Below are positions 24,731 to 29,043 of a DNA stretch of 29,043 nt, piece by piece (within the stretch, counting starts at the first letter, position 1; each line of letters starts with the position of its first letter). The position numbers and the translations under genes were made by a program. The notes beneath the pieces were generated by a model. That model was not told the origin of the DNA. It made no database searches and worked only from the letters and a program-made list of their open reading frames with translations. The stretch is taken from NCBI GenBank assembly GCA_045601525.1, contig JAZRZR010000091.1, forward strand, positions 1-29,043, given 5' to 3'. The DNA is from SIG565 sp045601525. Its GTDB lineage: Bacteria > Bacillota > Clostridia > Oscillospirales > Acutalibacteraceae.

Positions 24731-24747
24731 GAAAACCTATCGCTTTT
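24721..24747. terminator. Bidirectional terminator that includes the flippase stop codon
   Basis: The stem AAAGCGATAGG / CCTATCGCTTT (24721-24731 with 24736-24746) has an AAAA loop. T-rich sequence follows on the plus strand (TTTTATTG) and TTTTTT on the minus strand. It serves both the flippase, whose TAG (24728-24730) lies inside the stem, and the small minus-strand gene ending at 24752. Confidence 0.87.
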
Positions 24748-24751
24748 ATTG

Positions 24752-25030
24752 TTATTTAGATGTTATCGGTGTGTCGCCCTCTTCTTCAAGGGTTGCACCG
24801 CTGCCCCACCAATTTATTATCTCATCTAATTCAGATGAAGTGTAGCTTTCCGTCGAGGAAGTGCCACCCGAGGATGCTCCGCCTGATGACGAGTTGCCCG
24901 AGGATGTACCGCCAGCCGACGAGCCACCTATGCCGCCGTTATCTTTATTAAGAACACTTACCACTATGATAACTGCCGCCGCAACAACCAAAGCGATAGC
25001 CGCTATTAAAATAATTTTCTTCTTATTCAT
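24752..25030 (-). CDS. Small membrane-anchored Gly/Ser-rich protein, unknown function
   Basis: This 92-residue protein begins with a basic MNKKK and a single strongly hydrophobic helix (about 6-27). A low-complexity Gly/Ser/Thr linker follows (about 31-60), then an acidic tail with YTSSELDEIINWWGSG. The layout suggests an exported or membrane-tethered short peptide; there is no lipobox. The ATG at 25030 was chosen because AAAGGTGAT lies just upstream, and a longer in-frame extension has no ribosome site. It is a single-gene unit with a near-consensus promoter and a strong terminator. I do not recognise the family. Confidence 0.7.
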   Translation of the reverse strand: MNKKKIILIAAIALVVAAAVIIVVSVLNKDNGGIGGSSAGGTSSGNSSSGGASSGGTSSTESYTSSELDEIINWWGSGATLEEEGDTPITSK

Positions 25031-25060
25031 ATATATCACCTTTAATCTTTTTACTTTAAC

Positions 25061-25089
25061 AGTATAAAACATTTTTATACGCTTGTCAA
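25061..25089 (-). promoter_or_regulatory. Near-consensus sigma-A promoter of the Gly/Ser-rich protein gene
   Basis: Minus strand: perfect TTGACA (25089-25084), 17-bp spacer, TATACT (25066-25061; five of six bases). The expected start is about 25054, giving a leader of about 24 nt with the AAAGGTGAT ribosome site. Confidence 0.82.
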
Positions 25090-25095
25090 GGTAAC

Positions 25096-25123
25096 AAAAA
25101 CGGAGAGGTTTCCCTCTCCGTTT
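25096..25123 (-). terminator. Rho-independent terminator after the PEP carboxykinase gene
   Basis: The 11-bp stem AAACGGAGAGG / CCTCTCCGTTT (25098-25108 with 25113-25123) has a TTTC loop. On the minus strand the stem runs into a short T-tract. It lies 7 bp after the stop codon and just upstream of the next gene's promoter. Confidence 0.88.
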
Positions 25124-25130
25124 ATTTTAA

Positions 25131-26906
25131 TTAAAGTGCGTTTTTAAGATTTTCAAGCTGCGCTTTAAGTTCAGCAGGTAATTTATCGCCAAACTTCTTG
25201 TAGTGCTCCTCAATCTCAGCAGCCTCTTTAGACCAAACCTCTGAATCAACGGTAAGAATATCCTTAAGGGTATCCATATCCATATCCAAATCGGTAAGGT
25301 CAATATCCTCGGGCTTCGGAACATAACCGATAGCGGTTTCTACAGCGTCAGCCTTGCCTTCGCAACGGTCAACAATCCAGTTAAGAACACGCATATTGTC
25401 GCCAAAGCCGGGCCATAAGAAGTTGCCCTCATCATCGGTGCGGAACCAGTTAACATTGAAGATTTTGGGAGCCTTGTCGCCAAGTTTTTTGCCCATTTCG
25501 AGCCAATGCTTGAAGTAGTCGCCCATATGGTAACCACAGAAGGGGAGCATAGCCATCGGGTCACGGCGAACAACACCTACTGCGCCTGCGGCTGCAGCAG
25601 TTGTTTCAGAAGCCATAGCAGAACCGATAAATACACCGTTCTCCCAGCTCTTTGATTGATATACCAAGGGAGTGCACTTGGCACGACGGCCGCCGAAAAC
25701 GATTGCCGAAATCGGAACGCCTGCGCCCTTATTGAATTCAGAAGAAATGCAGGGGCAGTTCTCAGCAGGTGCTGTAAATCTTGAGTTGGGGTGTGCAGCA
25801 CATGTAGATTTGTCTGCCTTGTTGAACTTTGCGGGGTCCCAAGGATTGCCCTTCCAGTCAAGCGCATTTTCAGGTAAATTCTTATTAAGACCTTCCCACC
25901 AAACAGTCTTGTCGTTAAGGTCAAGAGCAACGTTTGTGAAGATGGTGTTTTTCTTTGTTGAAGCCAAAGCGTTGAAGTTTGACTTTTCGTTGGTACCGGG
26001 TGCAACGCCAAAGAAGCCGTTTTCGGGGTTGATGGCATAAAGTCTGCCGTCCTCGCCGATTCTCATCCAAGCGATATCGTCACCAACTGTCCAAACCTTG
26101 TAGCCCTTTTCTTTGAGATACTCAGGCGGAATAAGCATAGCAAGGTTGGTCTTGCCGCAAGCTGACGGGAATGCAGCTGCGATATAGTGAATTTCACCCT
26201 TCGGGTTTTCGAGGCCCAAAATGAGCATATGCTCAGCCATCCAGCCCTCTTTCCAACCTTGGAAGGAAGCGATACGAAGAGCAAAGCACTTCTTACCGAG
26301 AAGCACATTACCGCCGTAACCTGAGTTAACCGAAATAATTGTGTTATCCTCAGGGAAGTGGCAGATGTATCTCTTTTCGGGGTCAACATCGCATCTTGAG
26401 TGCAAACCGCGTACCCAATCGTTGCTATCGCCCAAAACGTCAAATACCTCTTTGCCTACTCTTGTCATAATAATCATATTAAGAACAACATAAACCGAAT
26501 CGGTAATCTCTACGCCGATTTTTGCAATGGGTGAGCCAATCGGACCCATTGAATAAGGAATGATATACATGGTTTTTCCCTTGTAGGAATCTCTTGCAAT
26601 ATCATAAAGTTTTTTATACATTTCGTCGGGGTCGCACCAGTTGTTTGTGGGACCTGCGGTTTCCTTTTCCTTAGTACAGATAAATGTTCTATCCTCAACA
26701 CGAGCAACGTCGTTGGGGTTTGTTCTGTGCAAATAGCAACCGGGCAATTCTTCCTGATTCAATTGCTCCAATTCGCCGAGTTTTACAGCCTCTGCACGAA
26801 GTTCCTCGATTTGTGCTTGACTGCCATCAACCCAAACAACCTTTTCTGGTTTGAGAAGATCTTTCATTTCATCAAGCCATTTAAGAACTGTCTTGTTATT
26901 GGTCAT
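25131..26906 (-). CDS. pckG: Phosphoenolpyruvate carboxykinase, GTP type
   Basis: This enzyme interconverts oxaloacetate and PEP using GTP/GDP, serving gluconeogenesis or anaplerotic CO2 fixation in fermenters. The 591-residue length and motifs match the GTP-dependent family rather than the shorter ATP type. The kinase P-loop FPSACGKTNLAML has the reactive Cys250 and Lys252. GDDIAWM and PISAIVFGGRR are present, along with ENCPCISSEF. The ATG at 26906 (MTNNKTVL) was chosen because AAGGAG sits 9 nt upstream; an in-frame extension further upstream runs into the promoter region. It has its own promoter and terminator, so it is monocistronic. Confidence 0.96.
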   Translation of the reverse strand: MTNNKTVLKWLDEMKDLLKPEKVVWVDGSQAQIEELRAEAVKLGELEQLNQEELPGCYLHRTNPNDVARVEDRTFICTKEKETAGPTNNWCDPDEMYKKLYDIARDSYKGKTMYIIPYSMGPIGSPIAKIGVEITDSVYVVLNMIIMTRVGKEVFDVLGDSNDWVRGLHSRCDVDPEKRYICHFPEDNTIISVNSGYGGNVLLGKKCFALRIASFQGWKEGWMAEHMLILGLENPKGEIHYIAAAFPSACGKTNLAMLIPPEYLKEKGYKVWTVGDDIAWMRIGEDGRLYAINPENGFFGVAPGTNEKSNFNALASTKKNTIFTNVALDLNDKTVWWEGLNKNLPENALDWKGNPWDPAKFNKADKSTCAAHPNSRFTAPAENCPCISSEFNKGAGVPISAIVFGGRRAKCTPLVYQSKSWENGVFIGSAMASETTAAAAGAVGVVRRDPMAMLPFCGYHMGDYFKHWLEMGKKLGDKAPKIFNVNWFRTDDEGNFLWPGFGDNMRVLNWIVDRCEGKADAVETAIGYVPKPEDIDLTDLDMDMDTLKDILTVDSEVWSKEAAEIEEHYKKFGDKLPAELKAQLENLKNAL

Positions 26907-26957
26907 AATGTTTCTCTCCTTATAGTTTTGTGCAAAACAAAAAATTTCACCGAATAT

Positions 26958-26986
26958 ATTATACCTCATAATCACCCATAAATCAA
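26958..26986 (-). promoter_or_regulatory. Sigma-A promoter of pckG
   Basis: Minus strand: TTGATT (26986-26981), 17-bp spacer, perfect TATAAT (26963-26958). The resulting leader is about 45 nt and ends in AAGGAG before the pckG ATG. Confidence 0.75.
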
Positions 26987-27087
26987 TAAAAAAGGATAAT
27001 TTTTCAACAAATTTTCGATAGAAAAAAATAATATTTTAATCCCGCTTTTTAGTTATAAGTGATAATAAGCCTTCAATATAATCAAAA

Positions 27088-27116
27088 TTGAAATTGTTTA
27101 TTTTTTGTGTTATACT
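27088..27116 (+). promoter_or_regulatory. Sigma-A promoter of the P-loop kinase gene
   Basis: TTGAAA (27088-27093), 17-bp spacer, TATACT (27111-27116). The leader is about 20 nt. The AT-rich stretch between it and the pckG promoter (about 26987-27087) shows no other recognisable feature. Confidence 0.75.
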
Positions 27117-27145
27117 TTATTTAGTAAGTAATGCGAGGAAAAACT

Positions 27146-27658
27146 ATGATTATCTTAATTTCGGGCGCCTCCCACACAGGCAAAACCGCACTTGCTCAAC
27201 GCTTGATGGAAAAACACAAATATCCCTATATTTCAATTGACCATTTGAAAATGGGGCTTATAAGAAGCGGAAACACCACCCTCACCCCTTTAAGCGAAGA
27301 CGCCGAACTTACGGCATATCTTTGGCCAATTGCGAAAGAAATGATTAAAACTGCAATTGAAAATGAACAAAATTTAATTGTAGAGGGTTGTTATATTCCA
27401 TTCGATTGGGCAAAAGATTTTGAGAATGACTATCTAAAACACATAAAATATTGTTGCCTTATAATGAGTGAAAATTATATTAGAAACCATTTCGATGAGA
27501 TAAAGTCAAAGGCCTCGGTTATTGAAAAGCGACTTGATGATGACATTACCTTGGAGGGTGTTTTGTTGGATAATGAGAGGTATTTAAGCGGCGTTAAGGC
27601 GCACGACCTTGACTACATATATATAGACCAAAACTACCAAATAGATTTTGATATTTAA
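27146..27658 (+). CDS. P-loop nucleotide kinase-like protein, unknown substrate
   Basis: This 170-residue protein begins directly with a Walker A motif, GASHTGKT (7-14). A kinase-like ISIDHL with Asp32 follows, then a hydrophobic strand ending in acid (LIVEGCYIP, Glu80). The C-terminal half is helical and includes an ERYLSG segment. Size and layout resemble small-molecule kinases such as shikimate or 2-phosphoglycerate kinase; zeta-toxin-type kinases are another possibility. The ATG at 27146 was chosen over 27131 because GAGG lies between them. A truncated XRE regulator starts 12 bp after its stop, so the pair may once have been an operon. The substrate cannot be read from the sequence. Confidence 0.7.
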   Translation: MIILISGASHTGKTALAQRLMEKHKYPYISIDHLKMGLIRSGNTTLTPLSEDAELTAYLWPIAKEMIKTAIENEQNLIVEGCYIPFDWAKDFENDYLKHIKYCCLIMSENYIRNHFDEIKSKASVIEKRLDDDITLEGVLLDNERYLSGVKAHDLDYIYIDQNYQIDFDI

Positions 27659-27670
27659 GAGAGTATTATT

Positions 27671-27760
27671 ATGGAATTCAACGAAAAACTACAAGAATTG
27701 CGCCGTAGAAAAGGTATTACCCAAGAGGAACTTGCCAAAGCGCTTTTTGTTATTATTTAG
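27671..27760 (+). pseudogene. XRE-family regulator truncated after its first helices
   Basis: The 29-codon frame reads MEFNEKLQELRRRKGITQEE followed by LAKALFV and two Ile before TAG. The first 25 or so residues are a typical start of an XRE/Cro-type helix-turn-helix. The recognition helix (normally SRTAVSKWE-like) and the rest are missing; the TAG coincides with the base of a hairpin. AGAGAG lies before the ATG, so the stub may still be translated. I see no remainder of the domain in the next 500 bp. It looks like a gene cut by deletion or insertion, though a retained leader peptide is possible. Confidence 0.7.
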
Positions 27761-27802
27761 ACCTCCCTATAAAATATGCTTAATGCATATAAAGGGAGGT
27801 CT
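27759..27802 (+). promoter_or_regulatory. Hairpin sequestering a ribosome binding site
   Basis: The outer 10-bp stem pairs AGACCTCCCT (27759-27768) with AGGGAGGTCT (27793-27802). An inner stem pairs ATATGC with GCATAT (27774-27779 with 27785-27790). The right arm contains a near-perfect Shine-Dalgarno AGGGAGGT placed 8 nt before GTG 27808. The following CTTTGTTG is poor in T, so a terminator role is less likely than control of translation. The left arm begins within the stop codon of the XRE stub. Confidence 0.5.
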
Positions 27803-27807
27803 TTGTT

Positions 27808-27891
27808 GTGAAAAGACAAAATATTAAAAATTTATCAGCAACTATCTTTTTATTGGTTTCGTTTATTGGTTGGACATTTCCTTTCACTTAA
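27808..27891 (+). CDS. Possible 27-residue hydrophobic peptide
   Basis: A GTG start with AGGGAGGT at ideal spacing opens a 27-residue frame, MKRQNIKNLS followed by ATIFLLVSFIGWTFPFT. The basic amphipathic head and single hydrophobic helix resemble small membrane peptides such as type I toxins or short signalling-peptide precursors. Its ribosome site is locked in a hairpin, and a second small hairpin with a T-rich tail follows the stop. It could equally be the broken start of a membrane protein gene in a decayed region. No family is recognised. Confidence 0.35.
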   Translation: MKRQNIKNLSATIFLLVSFIGWTFPFT

Positions 27892-27907
27892 AAACGGTGA
27901 TACGGGT

Positions 27908-27935
27908 TTGACCTCATCAGGTCAATGTTTCTTTT
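27908..27935 (+). terminator. Possible weak terminator
   Basis: A 7-bp perfect stem TTGACCT / AGGTCAA (27908-27914 with 27919-27925) has a CATC loop and is followed by TGTTTCTTTT. The stem is short, but the T-rich tail and the position 16 bp after the small peptide frame fit a transcript end. Confidence 0.4.
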
Positions 27936-28134
27936 GTAATTCCACCTTCATATATTTTCCTTATGTGTGTATTTGTTTTAATTCCTCCTTCTTAAATTAA
28001 AAATATTGTAATTAGAATCTATGTTATTAATTTTTTTATTTCAAGTAATCTTCTTATAACTCTAAAACAATCAAAAGGATGCTTTACTCTTTTAATAATC
28101 TTCATAACCCTAATTACTCTATGTTAAAGACAAT
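27936..28134. other. AT-rich stretch without recognisable gene
   Basis: Together with its flanks this belongs to a gene-poor interval running from 27761 to 28290. On both strands only short frames broken by stops are visible. The minus strand holds two similar pieces around GAAGGTGGAATTA (near 27938-27950) and GAAGGAGGAATTA (near 27980-27992), but neither opens a convincing gene. I see no tRNA, transposase fragment or RNA family. It is most simply decayed accessory DNA. Confidence 0.5.
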
Positions 28135-28225
28135 GAGTCATAATGCTTATATAATCATGATTATTAATAAGAGTCTTGTATAAAGAAAAGAGTCATAATG
28201 ATTCTATTAAGAATCGTTATGACTC
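28135..28225 (+). repeat. Repeated GAGTCATAATG elements and palindromes upstream of the orphan gene
   Basis: GAGTCATAATG occurs at 28135-28145 and 28190-28200, and its inverse CGTTATGACTC (one G-T wobble) at 28215-28225. The last two form a 15-bp stem with a TATTAA loop (28190-28225). Between the copies is a perfect 14-bp palindrome, ATAATCATGATTAT (28151-28164). The stem ends 8 bp before the -35 of the downstream promoter, so it could be an operator. The outer copies could alternatively be the ends of a ~90-bp miniature element. On the minus strand the stem is followed by TTTTCTTT, so leftward termination is a third possibility. Confidence 0.6.
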
Positions 28226-28232
28226 AAGAAGA

Positions 28233-28261
28233 TTGCAAAAAATAAAATAATGTGCTATAAT
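28233..28261 (+). promoter_or_regulatory. Extended -10 sigma-A promoter of the orphan gene
   Basis: TTGCAA (28233-28238), 17-bp spacer, TATAAT (28256-28261) preceded by TGC, giving an extended -10. The expected start is about 28268, only a few bases before AGGAGG (28277-28282). Confidence 0.8.
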
Positions 28262-28290
28262 ATTACAAATTCATTTAGGAGGTTTATTAT

Positions 28291-28830
28291 ATGAGTTTAC
28301 GTGATGAAATCAATCGCGTTGCAAAAACAAGTGCTGAACATGAGCAAGAACAAGAACAGAAAGCAAAAACTGCACGACGAGAAGAGGATGAAAGAAACGG
28401 CAAAAGATTAATTTATAAATTGGAAGTATTGCTAAAAGAAGCGGCAAGTAAAGGAAAAATCAATAAAGGTAAACTTTCAGGAACATTGACATTTGATAAC
28501 AAAATGACTATTAAAGATGATGCTCCCGACGGATTCCAATATGTTGGTGCAAATCTCCCACCGCACACAGAAACAAGACGAGTACATCGAGGATTGGGTA
28601 TTTTTGTAAATGAAGAAGTTGACAAAATAACTGTTACACCAACCCAAGCAATTTTAGGTGCTTATGAGGTTCTTAAAGAGTTTGCATACAAAGAAAACAT
28701 AACATTAAGTGATTTGTATATTATTGATTCTGATGGTTGTACATATAACAGTACAAAGGTAACGGTTACCGATAAAAAGTTCGGTCACAAGACCTTCGTT
28801 TATGCAGTTGATTATTCAATGATGATATAA
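28291..28830 (+). CDS. Orphan 179-residue protein with N-terminal charged coil, unknown function
   Basis: The protein has no membrane segment or signal peptide. The first ~60 residues are highly charged and helix-prone (EHEQEQEQKAKTARREEDER), probably a coiled coil. The rest looks globular, with beta-rich KLSGTLTF, DGFQYVGANLPP and ending HKTFVYAVDYSMMI. A strong AGGAGG sits 8 nt before the ATG. Its codons favour A/T third positions more than the housekeeping genes of the window, suggesting acquired DNA. It is a single-gene unit with its own extended -10 promoter and a very strong terminator, flanked by GTCATA-containing palindromes. I do not recognise the family. Confidence 0.8.
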   Translation: MSLRDEINRVAKTSAEHEQEQEQKAKTARREEDERNGKRLIYKLEVLLKEAASKGKINKGKLSGTLTFDNKMTIKDDAPDGFQYVGANLPPHTETRRVHRGLGIFVNEEVDKITVTPTQAILGAYEVLKEFAYKENITLSDLYIIDSDGCTYNSTKVTVTDKKFGHKTFVYAVDYSMMI

Positions 28831-28833
28831 ACA

Positions 28834-28880
28834 ATTTTAAAAGGACTATGACATTTCGTGTGTCATAGTCCTTTTAAAAT
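28834..28880. terminator. Long-stem bidirectional terminator after the orphan gene
   Basis: A perfect 20-bp stem (28834-28853 with 28861-28880) has a 7-nt loop, TTTCGTG. The core is AAAAGGACTATGAC / GTCATAGTCCTTTT, so A- and T-runs flank the G/C part on both sides and it can work in either direction. It starts 4 bp after the stop codon. Confidence 0.9.
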
Positions 28881-28882
28881 AA

Positions 28883-28903
28883 TTTGCACCAAGTTTGCAC
28901 CAA
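28883..28903. repeat. Direct repeat TTTGCACCAA x2, possible integrase-binding site
   Basis: TTTGCACCAA occurs at 28883-28892 and again at 28894-28903, an 11-bp period. From memory, paired TTGGTGCAAA-type repeats are common near the ends of integrated elements carrying tyrosine recombinases in Firmicutes, but this could not be checked. The position beside the 3' end of a ribosomal protein gene fits an element boundary. No integrase gene is present in the window. Confidence 0.45.
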
Positions 28904-28924
28904 AGCAAAAATCAAGGCATAAAG

Positions 28925-28958
28925 AAAACCCCGAAAACCGTAATGGTTTCGGGGTTTT
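28925..28958 (-). terminator. Terminator of rpsI
   Basis: A stem built from AAAACCCCG and CGGGGTTTT, plus an inner ACC/GGT part (28925-28939 with 28945-28958), has one bulged A and a 5-nt loop. On the minus strand it ends in TTTTCTTT. It lies about 24 bp after the rpsI stop and can also act rightwards (GGGGTTTTTG). Confidence 0.85.
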
Positions 28959-28981
28959 TGTTGTCTTTAAAAAATATAAGA

Positions 28982-29043
28982 TTATCTCTTTGAGAACTGA
29001 GGTGCACGACGAGCGCCCTTGAGACCGTATTTCTTTCTTTCCT
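28982..29043 (-). CDS. rpsI: Ribosomal protein uS9 (RpsI), C-terminal end only
   Basis: The last 20 codons read ERKKYGLKGARRAPQFSKR (19 residues) and then TAA. This is the conserved basic tail of uS9, whose final Ser-Lys-Arg reaches the ribosomal P site. The gene continues beyond the right edge of the window. Its 3' end is reported, as far as I recall, as an insertion target for some integrative elements in Firmicutes, which is relevant to the accessory block beside it. Confidence 0.93.
   Translation of the reverse strand, partial: ERKKYGLKGARRAPQFSKR

Noticed and set aside
27890..28010. Short minus-strand frames with AAGGAGG and AAGGAAAATATATG starts
   Set aside because: The ATG frame stops after nine codons (MKVELQKKH) and the others have stops within 25 codons; no family is recognised, so they were not called as genes.
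28135..28225. Repeated GAGTCATAATG as a CRISPR or iteron array
   Set aside because: Only two direct copies and one inverted copy occur, spacing is irregular, and there are no cas or replication genes.
28982..29043. Duplicated rpsI tail as an attachment-site core
   Set aside because: I looked for a second copy of the last bases of rpsI around 27,600-28,900 and found none, so no att core pair can be claimed.

Overview
The window looks like a chromosomal segment of a spore-forming, probably Gram-positive Clostridia-type bacterium (Oscillospiraceae/Eubacteriales-like). This rests on a complete spoIIIA operon, spoIIE, a YqhY-type Asp23 protein, mreBCD with a class B PBP, AGGAGG ribosome sites and sigma-A promoters. 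Base composition is moderate over most of the window and clearly AT-richer from about 27,660 to 28,900. No tRNA, CRISPR array or intact transposase was found. Domain and motif calls come from reading the sequence; no database search was possible.

Region 1 (1-9,320, minus strand). Read in the direction of transcription, it runs dusB, yebC, terminator, spoIIIAA-AB-AC-AD-AE-AF-AG-AH, an Asp23/YqhY-type gene with its own promoter, terminator, then spoIIE. A ribosome site for one more gene lies at the left edge. The spoIIIA products build the channel between mother cell and forespore. SpoIIE is the membrane phosphatase that triggers sigma-F. The spoIIE promoter has the abnormally long 21-bp spacer known from Spo0A-activated promoters.

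Region 2 (9,337-22,760, plus strand). A tightly packed run holds polA, a fused LMW-phosphatase/RimI acetyltransferase, tsaD, a diacylglycerol-kinase-like gene, mreB, mreC, mreD and an MrdA-type PBP. It is followed by an MgsA-family gene with its own promoter, then hisS and aspS, ending at a terminator. DNA repair, tRNA t6A synthesis, cell elongation and tRNA charging are all housekeeping functions.

Region 3 (22,812-27,145). A COG2426-type membrane protein and a polysaccharide flippase read rightwards and converge on a small Gly/Ser-rich membrane-anchored orphan. Upstream of the orphan, also on the minus strand, is a GTP-type PEP carboxykinase.

Region 4 (27,088-29,043) is accessory DNA. It has a P-loop kinase, an XRE regulator cut off after 25 residues, a hairpin that would hide the ribosome site of a 27-codon hydrophobic peptide, and about 400 bp with no recognisable gene. 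Next come repeated GTCATA-type palindromes, an orphan 179-aa gene with a strong promoter and a 20-bp-stem terminator, and paired TTTGCACCAA repeats beside the 3' end of rpsI. This is the most likely place for an undescribed element or its remnant.

The most interesting points are the phosphatase/RimI fusion, the apparently leaderless dusB mRNA, the spoIIE promoter spacing, an MgsA homologue lacking two conserved active-site residues, and the accessory block next to rpsI.
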